From NCBI GenBank assembly GCA_011799875.1, contig CM022303.1:550081368-550145367 (forward strand): a stretch of 64,000 nt of DNA, in the 5' to 3' direction. This DNA is from Thinopyrum elongatum (taxonomy: Eukaryota; Streptophyta; Magnoliopsida; Poales; Poaceae). The position numbers and the translations under genes were made by a program. The notes beneath the pieces are model-generated. The model searched no databases. It had not been told where the DNA came from and saw nothing but the letters and a program-made list of their open reading frames with translations. Positions 11,632 through 22,641 of the stretch are shown in pieces. Every line of letters begins with the position of its first letter. The first letter of the stretch is position 1.

Positions 11632-12376
11632 GCGATAATTCACAAAACCCGGGATGCACCGGTATCCTCCTTAGTAATCACCATGCTCATTATACCGAAA
11701 TCCTCGTTACCGGTTTTGTTCTTCTTTCTCGTTGTCATATTCCGGCAACCCCATGACGAAGTCGCCTGTGTCTGGCCAGACAGTGATGGATGCCGTTACA
11801 CCAAGAGGGCCCTAAGAATATCTCTCCATTGTCGGAGGAGCGAATCCCACTCTCGAGCTATCTGGTCACTTGTCAAACTTTGCGATGAACCTATAAGTTC
11901 TTGTTATGATCACCATGTTAAAGGTGACATTTGAGCAACCCCAAAGTCCATCATACGGTAAGAAGTGACCATGATACTCTCCTGGTCTAGGGAGCAAAAT
12001 CACATGTTAACACTCGGTGTGATTACAATTCACTACAGATGATATCTACTCAGTTCATAACAAACAAGATTAGGTCGATTCAATATGATTGTTCTTCCAA
12101 TGTCATAATCTGAATGTTGTTTTAGGACTATCGTTACACTTCACGATATCATAAGATCTGGAAAACGTGATCACCAACAACACTTGAGCTAGTCCTAGAG
12201 GCAAGACAAGGAACTCTTTATTTAACTGTTTATCATTTCACACGTGCATATGAGATTTCCACTGAATTGGATATTCCAGGATCATAGCAGTTATAGCATA
12301 GAATATAAACTCTATAATTATGAATCCAGAAGTATAATAATACAAATATTATTGCCTCTAGGGTGTATTACCAACA
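11632..12376 (-). mobile_element. 5' part of a copia-type LTR, reversed and truncated by T1
   Basis: Read on the minus strand from 12376 it begins TGTTGGTAATACACCCTAGA, clearly related to the Angela/BARE LTR start (CCCTAGAGGCAATAATA is shared). About 745 bp remain before T1 interrupts it. The rest should lie left of the window. It contains no coding domain. Confidence 0.85.
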
Positions 12377-12602
12377 TGAATGCCGGAGCGTTGGGTTGCC
12401 GGCATCGCCCGATCTATTGCCCGAGTGCATATGGAAGAATAATAGATACATAGAGATGGATCGGTGGGCCTCTCTTCTTTATTGGTTTTACACCGACTCA
12501 TCGATAATGGAATAAGTCTGCTTTGGTTATCAGAGTTGAATCACACAGTGAAAAATTGCCGAGGTGGCATGTTGATGAGGTGAAAAAATGTTGAGGTGGA
12601 TA
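12377..12602 (+). repeat. Direct repeat, copy 1
   Basis: It begins TGAATGCCGGAGCG at the base next to the LTR end and is repeated, with moderate divergence, at 13116-13366. The function of the unit is not known. Confidence 0.85.
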
Positions 12603-12744
12603 ATGACCTGGGCAAGAAACATTACAGATTCTATATCGATCAGGCTGGTATGATTTGCTACATAATAAAGAAGGAAATCATGACGTAAAAGGCAAGACAG
12701 AGGTCTGATCCAAGGGATGGCGAAGTACCTAGAGTAGGTAATGC

Positions 12745-13010
12745 TGGGGAAATACCTTGACATGTGGCCCTCCTCACTGAAGTGGTAGCGGCCACGGCCG
12801 CCCCCAGTGCCATCACCGCCACCACGACCACCACGACTGTAGCGTCCACCACCACCTTCGCATGGCTACAGTCCGTGACTTGTAGCATCCATAGACACCG
12901 TAGTCGCCTCCATAGACGGTGTTGCCTCTTCCACCATAGTAATAGTTGTCGTTGTATCCATAGCGGCGAGCTGCTCCGCTGCCAGGACGTGAGGCACCAG
13001 GAGACCGGCG
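12745..13010 (-). pseudogene. Fragment of a Gly-rich, zinc-knuckle-like protein gene
   Basis: On the minus strand one frame reads an Arg/Gly/Tyr-rich segment (YGYNDNYYYGGRGN) and, after a frameshift, a stretch ending GRYHFSEEGHMSR. That ending aligns with a CCHC zinc knuckle of the form C-Y-x-C-x-E-E-G-H-M-S-R-x-C in which the His remains and the Cys positions are replaced (two by Phe). This suggests a decayed copy of a glycine-rich nucleic-acid-binding protein such as the GRP2/cold-shock type. It has frameshifts and no start. It lies between the two copies of the direct repeat. The family call is tentative. Confidence 0.4.
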
Positions 13011-13115
13011 CTCTTGTCCCTGGAAATCCTAGATTGGAGCGGACATGGGGTAGATGGGAGATAGTAGAGATCTGGAGGAACATGACAGTGACCGTGGAAA
13101 GTGTTGTTGCCTGGG

Positions 13116-13366
13116 TGAATGCCGGAGCGTTGGGTTGTCGGCATCTCCCGATCTACTGCCCGAATGCATATGGAAGAATAATAGATACAGAGAGATGGAC
13201 CGATGGGCCTCGCTTCTTCATTGGTTTTTACACGACTCGTCGGTAATGGAAGATGGAAGAGATCTGCTTCGGTTATCACAGTTGAATCACATATTTCGTT
13301 GAAAAAATGCTGAGCTGGCATTTTGAGGTGAAAAAATGCTAAGGTGGCAAGTTGGCGAGGTGGATA
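13116..13366 (+). repeat. Direct repeat, copy 2
   Basis: Second copy of the unit at 12377-12602, offset by 739 bp. It differs by scattered substitutions and small indels, so the duplication is old. Confidence 0.85.
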
Positions 13367-13599
13367 GGCTGCATGTCAGTAGAAATAACATACTGGGGAT
13401 GAACTATTTAGGTTTTATAGATTAGAATCCTTAATGTTTTTTAGTGTAATCTATCAAACTGTCTTTCTAGAAAAAAATAAACTATGTCGTGGGCAGCGCG
13501 AAGCTAGGGCGCGGCTATATGTCGCTTATAGCGACCCCGAAGGAGATCACACCTAAGAGCCCCCTAAATTGGTCGGCCAAGTGCGGGAGGAGCGTTGCT

Positions 13600-14350
13600 C
13601 TCCAACACATGTTTTTTTCTTCTATTTTTATTACATTTACTTAGATTTCTAAAATGGATTTTCCCCTTTAATTTTAAAAATGTTCATTGCGTGTCCATAA
13701 AATGTTATACAATGTGGAAAACCCGTGTAACTCAAATAAAAATGTCATGTGTTTCGAATTTTTTTGCTCGTGACAATTTACAAAATATTCACCAATATAA
13801 AGTTTTTTAATTAATTCAAAACAATGTTTTGTATGATTAAAAAATGCAGGTGACATTACAAAAAATGTTCACATGGTTCCACCAAATGTATTGTGACATT
13901 TTGAAAAATGTTTATACATCATAAAAAATGATCATGAAGTATAACTAATGTTAAGTACCATTCAAAAAATGTATGTGACATTTTTTATGAAATATTAACA
14001 TGCTTCAAAATGTGTTTGTGACATTTAAAACTGTTTATGCAATGTAGTTGAAAAATATATCTCATCCTATTAAAAAATCAACGTGTATTTGAAAACTGTT
14101 TAGCATGTATTTAGCTTTTGTTTAAAGAAACATGTATTTGAAGAAAATGTACATCATGTTTGGGCAAAATGTTCAACGTGTATCACAAAAATGGTTCACT
14201 CGTATACTAAATGTGTGTTGAAAAACTGTACATGTGCGAAACAAAAAGTAAAGAAAACAAGTAAAAGACATAAAAACCAAAAAGCAGATGAAGAAACGAA
14301 GAAATACAGAAAACCCAATAAAAATAAATACTTTTTTAGAAGAAATAAAA
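13600..14350. repeat. AT-rich stretch with degenerate AAAAATGTTCA-like words
   Basis: Many diverged copies of short words such as aaaaatgttcac, catgtatttgaa and gtgacatt occur without strict period. It resembles degenerate low-complexity DNA common in Triticeae spacers. There is no credible gene. From 13367 to 13600 I see nothing recognisable. Confidence 0.5.
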
Positions 14351-14526
14351 AATACTTGAACCATAGGCAGTACAACTGGGCCAGGCTACTCCCTCGCCCT
14401 GGTGGCTAACCCAAATCCTATTTGGTGCCTTATGCGTAGTTTTCTTTTCTTTTAGGGACCTTATGTGGAGGCAAACCGGCCAGCCCAGCCCATTCCCGTT
14501 CCGAGGCTCTAGGGTCTTCTCGCTCC

Positions 14527-14536
14527 CATAAATAGA
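14527..14536 (+). promoter_or_regulatory. TATA-like box of the DUF-family gene
   Basis: CATAAATAGA lies about 110 bp before the first ATG (14638), with a C-rich leader between them. Confidence 0.6.
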
Positions 14537-14637
14537 CCAGCACGCACGACACATCGTCCTCAGCCTGTTCGCCGCCGCCGCCCCCGGGCCGCACGAAGCC
14601 CCCCCCCCCCAAACTCGCCGGCAGGAGTAAGGAAGAC

Positions 14638-15701
14638 ATGCCGAAGCGCCAGTTCTCGCTTCAGCCATGTGGGCACAACAACACCGCCAAGCGAGGTAAC
14701 CACCGCGACTGCCGGCAGCAGCCGCGGCGCCGTCATGTATCTGGTGGTGGATGACTGGGAAAGAGGATACAGCGTCCGCAAGATAGACGTCGGCAGCTTC
14801 AGCCCGCAGGCGGAGGCGGCGGAGGCGGCTCCGGAGCCTGAGCAGCTGCAGGAGCCCGCCGTGGCGCGGTTCGAGGGCCACCACGGCCGTCTGGCGTTCT
14901 TCGGCGCGCATGGCGCCAAGATACTCGCCATGCCGGCCTACGGCGCCGCCGACTTCCCCGTCTACGACGTCGAGACGTCGGGGATCACCCTCTGTGCCCA
15001 CCCCAACGGCCGTAAGATTTGCGGCCCCCCCTTACTGGCATCCATCGCTGGCAAGCTGTACATGATAGTCGAGTCCTCCTTGGCCGTTCTCGACGCCCAG
15101 CCACCGCCCAACAGCGACGAGTACAAGACATGGGCTTGGACCTTCTTGCCTGCGCACCTCCCGTCGTTCCAGTCACCAGACGTCAAATCATTGGCCGTGC
15201 ACCCGGATGGGCGGACGCTCTTCGTGTCCGCCAGGCGGAGAACGTTCTCGCTAGACACCAGGAGCCTCCAGTGGACGTGCCAAGGCAACTGGGCCATGCC
15301 TTTCAGCGGTGAAGCCTACTTTGATCAGGACCTGGATGCCTGGGTGGGACTCTGCATCCATAATGATGGCGGCTTCGGTCATCTCTGCTCCAGTGATGTC
15401 TATGCCGGCGTGGAAGCTCGGCAAGGACCAGCTGTTCCACGCAGACCGCAAGAGGCACCTAGGCGCCACGCTCCTCTTCATGGGGGACAGCAGCTACTGC
15501 CTGCTCGAGTGTGTCTCGGCCGATGACCAGGACGAGGATGAATACGCAGCCCACCGTGTGTACCATATCACTACATTCGGTCTCAGGTACGATAAAGATG
15601 GAGAGCTAAGAGCTACCAGGCGAAGGGCACACGCCTATGAGATGACAGACGCTCATGAGATGAACGAACTATACAAGTGTCCAATTGCATTCTGGATGTA
15701 A
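14638..15701 (+). pseudogene. DUF1618/DUF1668-like plant protein gene with two frameshifts
   Basis: The product resembles a plant-specific family of about 350 residues of unknown function, perhaps propeller-like. Family landmarks are a VVDDWERGYSVRKIDV start, LAVHPDGRTLFVSA, then FSLDT...WAMPFSGEAYFDQDLDAWVGL, HLCSSDV and a PIAFWM-stop end. The ATG at 14638 is in one frame, the body (from about 14690; internal ATG 14735) in the next, and the last third (from about 15396) in the third. Both changes go in the same direction, by one base. The gene is intronless with a TATA-like box upstream. Decay, or sequencing error at two places, would explain it. The assignment between the two DUF families is uncertain. 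Confidence 0.75.
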
Positions 15702-18399
15702 TTAATTAAGTTACTTGTAGGGCTTGTGCTGGAAATGGTACTGTAATTTGTGCTGAGAATCCAGATTCCTCCAAAGTTTCATCTTTTGTAATGTGTTGTT
15801 CACTGAATATATCCTCCCATTTGCAAGCTCAGTCTGCAAAATGACCTCTTAGCTAGTGCATATAAAATGTTTTATTTTGTGTTTCTTATAAGCCTCCTTT
15901 GTTCATAGGATAGGATAGGTATAGTAATCGGACAACTATGAACTGAGATGGTATGCATCTCAATTCTCCTATTGGTTTACATGAATTTTGTAGGATTTTT
16001 TTGGAGCCCTTCACTTTGTAGGAATAGAATCCTATTCCTGTATAGAATAGGAATTAGTCCTTAGTATTTTCAAAGGAAATAAACCATTAGCCTACCCAAT
16101 AGAAAAAAATCCTATCAGATGACATGTCTTTTCTATAGGATCTGAGATAACTCAAAACTTGACTGAAAAAAAGTTGACTGAATGTGACTTTCTATTACTT
16201 CACAAAAAGAGCACATGTATACCTACTTGTACTAGAGACTGATGAAACACATGCAAAATCTGCAAAAAGAAATGCAGAAACTGAAAACCTGAGAATTACT
16301 CCAATAAATACAGTGATGGGAGGAGAGATGCTTTGGTTAGTCTATGGGAGGAGAGATTTTACAAAATCTAATACTGAACAAGGATGGTCCAGAAAAATAC
16401 TGAAAGAAAGCTGCGAACTACGCCAAGAACTTACTCAATCATTTGGGGAACAAGAGCTTAAAGAAAAAAAAATGAAATAAAAAGGAACATCTCAGAATAT
16501 TATCCCCAATGCTTTCTTCACTGGCAAACCTTAGCTCAAAGTGCAAGGATGAATACAGAGGAATCACATCATAGATGCTCTAAAAAAGAATCAAAGCGCA
16601 TACCACAAAGAGACTGAGGATAAAGACTGTTTAACAACCATGAACTGAGATCACACCAATGGTCTTCTAACATGACAGGTTGCAGTTTTAGAGGTAATGG
16701 CTTCTGATTGCTATTGGGGATGGTACGCACATATAATCTTCGACCTAGAGCACAATGAATACTGATGCAATCTTTCATAAGTATGTGCAACTACAGGTCT
16801 TAACTCTTCAACTCTGTGATTGCTGCTTGTCGAGTCGAGTTTGATGGTTCTCAAGTTTTGGTTTGGCATCTATGATCTCAGAAACTTGATTGATCCAGGT
16901 GAGATTCTGAGATCACTATTCTGGATGTAGTAGAAAACAGGATCAATGGTGCTACATAGTTCATGGCTACGAGCATTATTTTTCGGATCAAACCACTTAT
17001 GATGAAGCAAAGAAAACAAATGAAAGAAAGAAAAACTGAAATGAAGAATGTGTTTGTATAGTGACAGAGAACAACTAGTCCCATACATCCGCGATGGCTA
17101 GTATTCTGAATGTCTTGCTGGAAGTTTTGCCTTGAGAATTGGAGATAAATGACTGGCGATGGCCTAATGGAGGCAAATATTGATGGTGTCGCTGGCCAAG
17201 TTTTGGCCGTTCAAGTTGATCATAATCTTTTAAACTGGTAGTCCGTTTAACTACTGATGACAAGTGCTATTTAGGGAAGGAAACATCAATATTAACCCTG
17301 AAGTTCAGAGCCGCTACAAGTCAGACAACCAGAAACAGGACTGTTTTCTGCCTACATCATCTTGATGTTGCAAGCTATGCTAAAAGGAGGTCAGGAACTT
17401 ACATACAACCCCCTTTATTAGCACACAAGATGCAAACAAACTTATGGCCTTTACAGAGGAAAAAGAATTGGTCACCCAGGGTATACAAAGCAGAGCTAAT
17501 TTTTTCATTTCCCAGCGTGCCAAAATGTGCACTCCTAATTTCTCTTCAGGAGGAAGCCGAGAAGCTGCGGATGACGCTGAAGGTACAGAGGAGGAAGAAT
17601 TGCAATAGCTGTGGATGTTGCCAAAGTTTCTCATTCTAGTTGAATTGATTTTGAATGAAGCTGTGTAGTTCAAATTCAGATGATGCATCATGGAGTGTAA
17701 TTCCCTTAACTCAGTGGATCCATGTCAATGAATATGTTAATTAAATGAAGTAAACACCATTGCTTCCAAGTATTGATTTTCTCTGCCGTGTGATATGAAA
17801 CTAGCCTGGCGTATGCACCAATTGTACTGAACGAAATTTGCAGCAGTTGCAAAGTTCAGACAGAAAGTACACATGAGCTATTTGGCAACAATGATGCAGC
17901 CATGCAGGTATGCATCAGGATTCAGGATTTTAGCAAACATGCTTTTCGGCGCCTTCCTAATGCGACAAATAAATTCTGCATTGTAGATTTTGCAGACTGA
18001 AATTTGTGCTATCTGAATCCGGCCAATCCTATTTTTTGAAGAGATTATAGTTCAAATTGTAAATTCTATTGATGCGCATCCATGATGTATGAGCTTTATT
18101 TGCCCAGTGTATATAATTTGCTGTTTGTGTACGCTTTATTATTACTGGTGCCGAACTATAATGCCCAATGGATGTAATCTGCTGTAATTTCTTTATTGTA
18201 TAGTGTAAGATTATTCTTCGTTTCTATGCCTTAGTTTCTTTATTATATAGTGTAGGTTTTTTAGAGGTGATAGTATAGAGTAGGATAATTCTTTGTATAT
18301 GCTATATCGTTGAAATGTGGGCCAACACGCCCAAACATTACATGTGTAGGTATTAGATGGACGCCATCCGAACGAACAAACATGTGTAGTCAAAGAGGG
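15702..18399. other. Spacer without a recognised gene
   Basis: After the DUF gene come AT-rich 3' flanking DNA and a possible old Tourist-like MITE at about 15888-16150 (it begins GCCTCCTTTGTTCATAGGATAGG, but no clear matching inverted end is visible). The rest is unremarkable sequence apart from the short acidic reading frame listed at 17444-17608. I see no RNA gene. Confidence 0.5.
17444..17608 (+). CDS. Short acidic reading frame, possible terminal exon
   Basis: The frame is open upstream to a pyrimidine-rich run ending TTATTAG near 17421, a 3' splice-site pattern, and would encode 54 residues from the first ATG. The C-terminus is acidic (DDAEGTEEEELQ-stop). Its codon pattern and ending look more like a gene end than chance, but I do not recognise the protein and see no upstream exons. 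Confidence 0.25.
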   Translation: MAFTEEKELVTQGIQSRANFFISQRAKMCTPNFSSGGSREAADDAEGTEEEELQ

Positions 18400-19667
18400 C
18401 CTTAATTGGGTTGGTCAACTAATATATAGTGGATCCTAATCGATGTGGGCTCATAATGGCTCAGATGGCCCAATCAACAAGGTCCGTTACAATTAGTGGA
18501 TTTCGGCCCACCCTTGTGGGCCCATCGTAATAAGGGCTCTTACCAGGCCGTTAACAGGCCGAAAGCTCGATAGGGCCGTATAAATGGAAACGGCCAGCGG
18601 GCCTCTAGCACGCCGAAATAAACGTCAATTTTGTCTCGGCCCGTTTCCTTTTCGGGCCATTAAGAGGCTGAAAGTGTTTTGGGAAAAAAGAGGCCCAAAG
18701 TACAAAATAGGCTTTTAACAGGCCGAAAGTCGGGTCGGGCTGAAATTTTGCCTTGGAGAACGTGGGCCGCTAATGGACCCAAAGTCTGGTGGGACCATCA
18801 AAGGCCCAACTGTTGTGCGGGCAGTTACGAGGCCGAAAGACACAACGGGCTAGAAGTTGACCCATTCGCCCAACTTCAGAATGGGCCGAGAGAAGGCCAA
18901 AAGACACAACGGGTAGAAGTTGGCCCAACTATAGAATGGGCCGAGAAAAGGCCGAAAGATGTACCGGCGGGATATTGGCCCATATCTATAATGGGCTGCT
19001 AACAGGCCGAAAGAAGGTCGGGCCGTAATTGAGCCCAAAGATGTAGCGGGCTGTTAACAGGCTGGAACTAACGATGGGCTGGAATTTGTCAAATCTAGAA
19101 TGGGCCTTTGACAGGCTGATATTAAGTAACTTGTATGGACCGTGGTTGTTAATGGGCCTGACGCAAGCCAGCTGCTAATGGGCCGGCCCGCTTATTTTGA
19201 CAAGCTCGGCCTTTTAACCTAAACGGGTCACTGTTGGGCCGTGCCACGTGTCGACGTATCATAGGCACCTGCTGTCCATTGGACGGCCAACATCTGTCGC
19301 GGCGCGGAGCTGACACGTGGTTCCATCGGCCAATGAGAATTTTACACGTGGAAAATCCCCATTGGTCGGTGCAGTTAGCGGGTTATCGGATCCAAAACCG
19401 GACCCGATAGCTTAACGGTGACCCGTTACGGTGGAGGCCACGTGTCGGTTACCCTTGACGAAAGCACTTCCATGACGCGTCATTTATCGTCATGGAAGTG
19501 GACACTTTCGTGATGATAATTTGAGTATTGTCATGGAACACTTCTACGACAACACAGGTATGACTATCTTGATTCTGTCATAAAATCGTCATGGATGTAC
19601 ATGCATGACAGAAAACGCGACCTACTGTGACAAACACGTATTATCACGGAAGTGTTTTTTTGTAGTG
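18400..19667 (+). mobile_element. Right terminal part of a CACTA transposon
   Basis: The segment ends GAAGTGTTTTTTTGTAGTG at 19667; inverted, this is a CACTACAAAAA terminus. Before it lies a long subterminal region of diverged repeats containing GGGCCG, AGGCCGAAAG and CACGTGTCGAC words, typical of CACTA ends. No transposase is present. The left limit is set where the repeat texture begins and is approximate; the left terminus is not in the window. Confidence 0.7.
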
Positions 19668-19668
19668 G

Positions 19669-19860
19669 AGGAAGTTATTCATACAACACCCACGGTACAA
19701 TATTGAAGTCTTCCTCAAGAGGATGAAGGATGGACGTTCAATCATCCACAGGCACTGGCCTAAAATTGCAAGGACCTTCAACATCATTGAAGGCTCAATA
19801 TTCACCTTCCGCTTCAGCGGTTTTCCAGATGAGATTCATCTGTCTATCTACCGTCTATGA
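19669..19860 (+). pseudogene. C-terminal fragment of a B3-domain-like protein
   Basis: This frame of 63 sense codons and a stop is open from the CACTA junction. It ends HRHWPKIARTFNIIEG, then FTFRFSGFPDEI and IYRL-stop, matching the W...F...EG...F.F pattern of the second half of plant B3 DNA-binding domains. The N-terminal half is missing because the neighbouring CACTA end lies there. AT-rich 3' flanking DNA follows. Such fragments are typically captured host-gene pieces. The family call rests on pattern only. Confidence 0.45.
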
Positions 19861-20418
19861 TGCTAATTTCCAAAGGTTATAGATTTTGCATGCGAAACTT
19901 GGTGTTGGTGTAGTTGTGTAATGGGGTAGCTAGCTATATGCCTATATGGTGTAACTGAGTGCTGAAGCTATATGATGTTCTACTCTGATGTATTTCAATT
20001 ATGAAATCTTGGTTCCGTAATATGAAAATAAAATATATTGTGTGCTTAATATGAAATGTCAATTTGATTAATAAATGGATTAATAATAATATGCCAATTA
20101 GCCTGCTTATTGGGTTTTTCTATTGCAAACGGTTATTGAGACAACACCGTGGGCGATGACCTCAGACAACCCACAGAGTTTCTAGGAAGTAAACATGTTG
20201 GATCAATGAACAATCACACACGACTTCCTCTAGAAAACTGTTTGTGTTAGACCACCTTGCGCAAACGTTTTCCACATAAAAAGTGTGTGTGATGAACAAC
20301 CGATGCCAAACAGTTTCTTCTAGGCACCGTGAGTGATGCATTCAATAACGCAAACAATAAAATTGTTAATATCATCTGCAATGGCAACGCTATCACATAC
20401 GATTTGATGAGGACAATT

Positions 20419-20634
20419 GTGTGTGATGTACGTGCGAACGGAAACGTTTGTCTGGGATCCACCGCATGAGATGTACATACGAACGGAAACATATTTCTTG
20501 GATTGATTATGTGGGATGCACATACAAACGGAAACGTATTCCTTGGATTGACTGTGTGGGATGTACATACGAATGAAAACGTATGGCTTGGATTCACTGT
20601 GTGGTAGGTACTTACGAACGGAAACGATTGTGCC
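20419..20634 (+). repeat. 45-bp tandem repeat, 4.8 copies
   Basis: Units start at 20419, 20464, 20509, 20554 and 20599. Each contains GATGTACATACGAACGGAAACG. The array is a subterminal repeat of the CACTA element. Because 45 is a multiple of three, a false 15-residue-repeat reading frame appears on the minus strand. Confidence 0.9.
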
Positions 20635-20884
20635 TGTATATATAATTGCCTGTGATGGCTCAACCGATCGCACACGAGCTCTTTTTGCCCACGTGTGTGA
20701 CCGGAGGTCCTATCCCCGACGGTTTCTGGGTCGTGTGTGAAGGACCCCCCTATCGCACACACAGACAAGGCGACGGTTTAAAACTCCGTCGCGGCAAGGG
20801 GTAAAAACCGTTTATATAGCACGGCGCTGCACCAGTGACTTATTACACCCCAATGCCTCCCCTTAGGCCCAAGTATGGTGACGT

Positions 20885-22627
20885 TGAAGGAAATATGCCC
20901 TAGAGGCAATAATAAAGTTGTTATTTTATATTTCCTTATTCATGATAAAGGTTTATTATTCATGCTAGAATTGTATTGATCGTAAACTTAAATACATGTG
21001 TGAATACATAAACAAATACCATGTCCCTAGTAAGCCTCTACTAGACTAGCTCATTGATCAAAGATGGTTAAGGTTTCCTAACCATAGACATGTGTTGTCA
21101 TTTGATAATGGGATCACATCATTAGGAGAATGATGTGATGGACAAGACCCATCTGTTAGCTTAGCATATGATCGTTCAGTTTATTGCTATTGCTTTCTTC
21201 ATGTCAAATACATATTCCTTCGACTATGAGATTATGCAACTCCCGGATACCGGAGGAATGCCTTGTGTGCTATCAAACGTCACAACGTAACTGGGTGATC
21301 ATAAAGATGCTCTACAGGTATCTCCGAAGGTGTTTGTTGAGTTGGCATAGATCGAGATTAGAATTTGTCACTCCGAGTATCAGAGAGGTATCTCTGTGCC
21401 CTCTCGGTAATACACATCATAAGAAGCCTTGCAAGCAAAGTGACTAATGAGTTAGTTGCAAGATGATGTATTACGGAACGAGTAAAGAGACTTGCCGGTA
21501 ACAACATTGAACTAGGTATGAAGATACCGACGATCGAATCTCGGGCAAGTAACATACCGACGGACAAAGGGAATTACATATGTTGTCATAACGGTTCGAC
21601 CGATAAAGATCTTCATAGAATATGTAGGAACTAATATGGGCATCCAGGTTCCGCTATTGGTTATTGACCGGAGAGGTGTCTCGATCATGTCTACATAGTT
21701 CTCGAACCCGTAGGGTCCGCACGCTTAATGTTCGTTAACGATATAGTGTTATATGAGTTATATGATTTGGTGACTGAATGTTGTTCGGAGTCCCAGATGA
21801 GATCACGGACATGAAGAGGAGCTCCGGAATGATCCGGAGGTAAAGATTGATATATAGGACGATGATATTTGGACACCGAAAGAGTTTCGGAATGTACCGG
21901 GTAGAAATCGGGTCACTGGAAGGGGTTTCGGACACCCCCGGGAAGTTAATGGGCCATATGGGCCAAAGGGGGGAACACCAGCCCACAAGGGGCGGGCGCG
22001 CCCCTCCTTGGCCGCAGCCCTTGGAGAGAGAAGGAACGGGGGAGTCGACCTTCCCCTTCCTTTCCTCTCCCCCCTTTCCTTCCACCCTCCGGCAAATATG
22101 GAAGGGGGGGGGGGCACGGCTAGGGAAGGACCCCAAGTAGGATTCGGCCTACTTGGGGCGCCTCCTGGCAGCCTCCCTTCTCCCCCCACCTATATATATG
22201 TGGGAGGGAGGCGCCACACATAACCACGACAATCTCTTAGCCGTGTGCGGCGCCCCCCTTCACCGTTTACACCCTCGGTCGTATTTTCGTAGTGCTTAGG
22301 CAAAGCCCTGCGGAGATAGCATCACCATCACCGTCACCATGCCGTCGTGCTGCCGGAACTCATCCACTACCTCACCGTCTTGCTGGATCAAGAAGGCGTG
22401 GACATCACCGAGCTGAACGTGTGCTGAACGCGGAGGTGTCGTACGTTCGGTACTCGATCGGTTGGATCGCGAAGAAGTTCGACTACATCAACCGCATTAC
22501 TAAATGCTTCCGCTTATGGTCTACGAGGGTACGTAGACACACTCTCCCCCTCGTTGCTATGCATCTCCTTGGATAGATATTGCCTGTGCGTAGAATTTTT
22601 TTGTTTTCCATGCAACATTTCCCAACA
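20885..22627 (+). mobile_element. 5' LTR of BARE/Angela-type copia element
   Basis: This 1743-bp LTR starts TGAAGGAAATATGCCC and ends TTTCCCAACA. The left flank is GACGT (20880-20884); the matching right duplication is not in the window. A TATA box (TATATATA) is at 22191-22198. The sequence is homologous along its length with the truncated 3' LTR at 27879-29066. Confidence 0.95.
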
Positions 22628-22628
22628 G

Positions 22629-22641
22629 TGGCATCAGAGCC
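22629..22641 (+). other. Primer binding site of the copia element
   Basis: TGGCATCAGAGCC, two bases after the LTR, is complementary to the 3' end of initiator tRNA-Met, as in BARE-type elements. An untranslated leader runs from here to the ATG at 23862. Confidence 0.85.

Larger units (their letters stand above)
19668..20837 (+). mobile_element. Right terminal part of a second CACTA transposon, with a B3-like fragment
   Basis: The segment ends ...GCTGCACCAGTG at 20837; inverted, CACTGGTGCAGC, a CACTA-type terminus. Subterminal repeats with CAAACGG and GTGTGTGAT words resemble those of the CACTA element at 34507. The other CACTA end (18400-19667) joins it directly on the left, so this element was broken there. 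The B3-like fragment is at its left edge. Confidence 0.7.

Noticed and set aside
15888..16150. Tourist/Harbinger-type MITE
   Set aside because: One end looks right, but no matching inverted end or TTA target duplication could be confirmed, so it is mentioned only in the spacer entry.
20247..20768. 173-residue minus-strand frame with perfect-looking 15-residue repeats
   Set aside because: It is the shadow of a 45-bp CACTA subterminal tandem repeat; the period is a multiple of three by chance.
22629..22641. tRNA-like matches at LTR borders (also 33436, 37404, 52954)
   Set aside because: They are primer binding sites of 13-18 bases, not tRNA genes.
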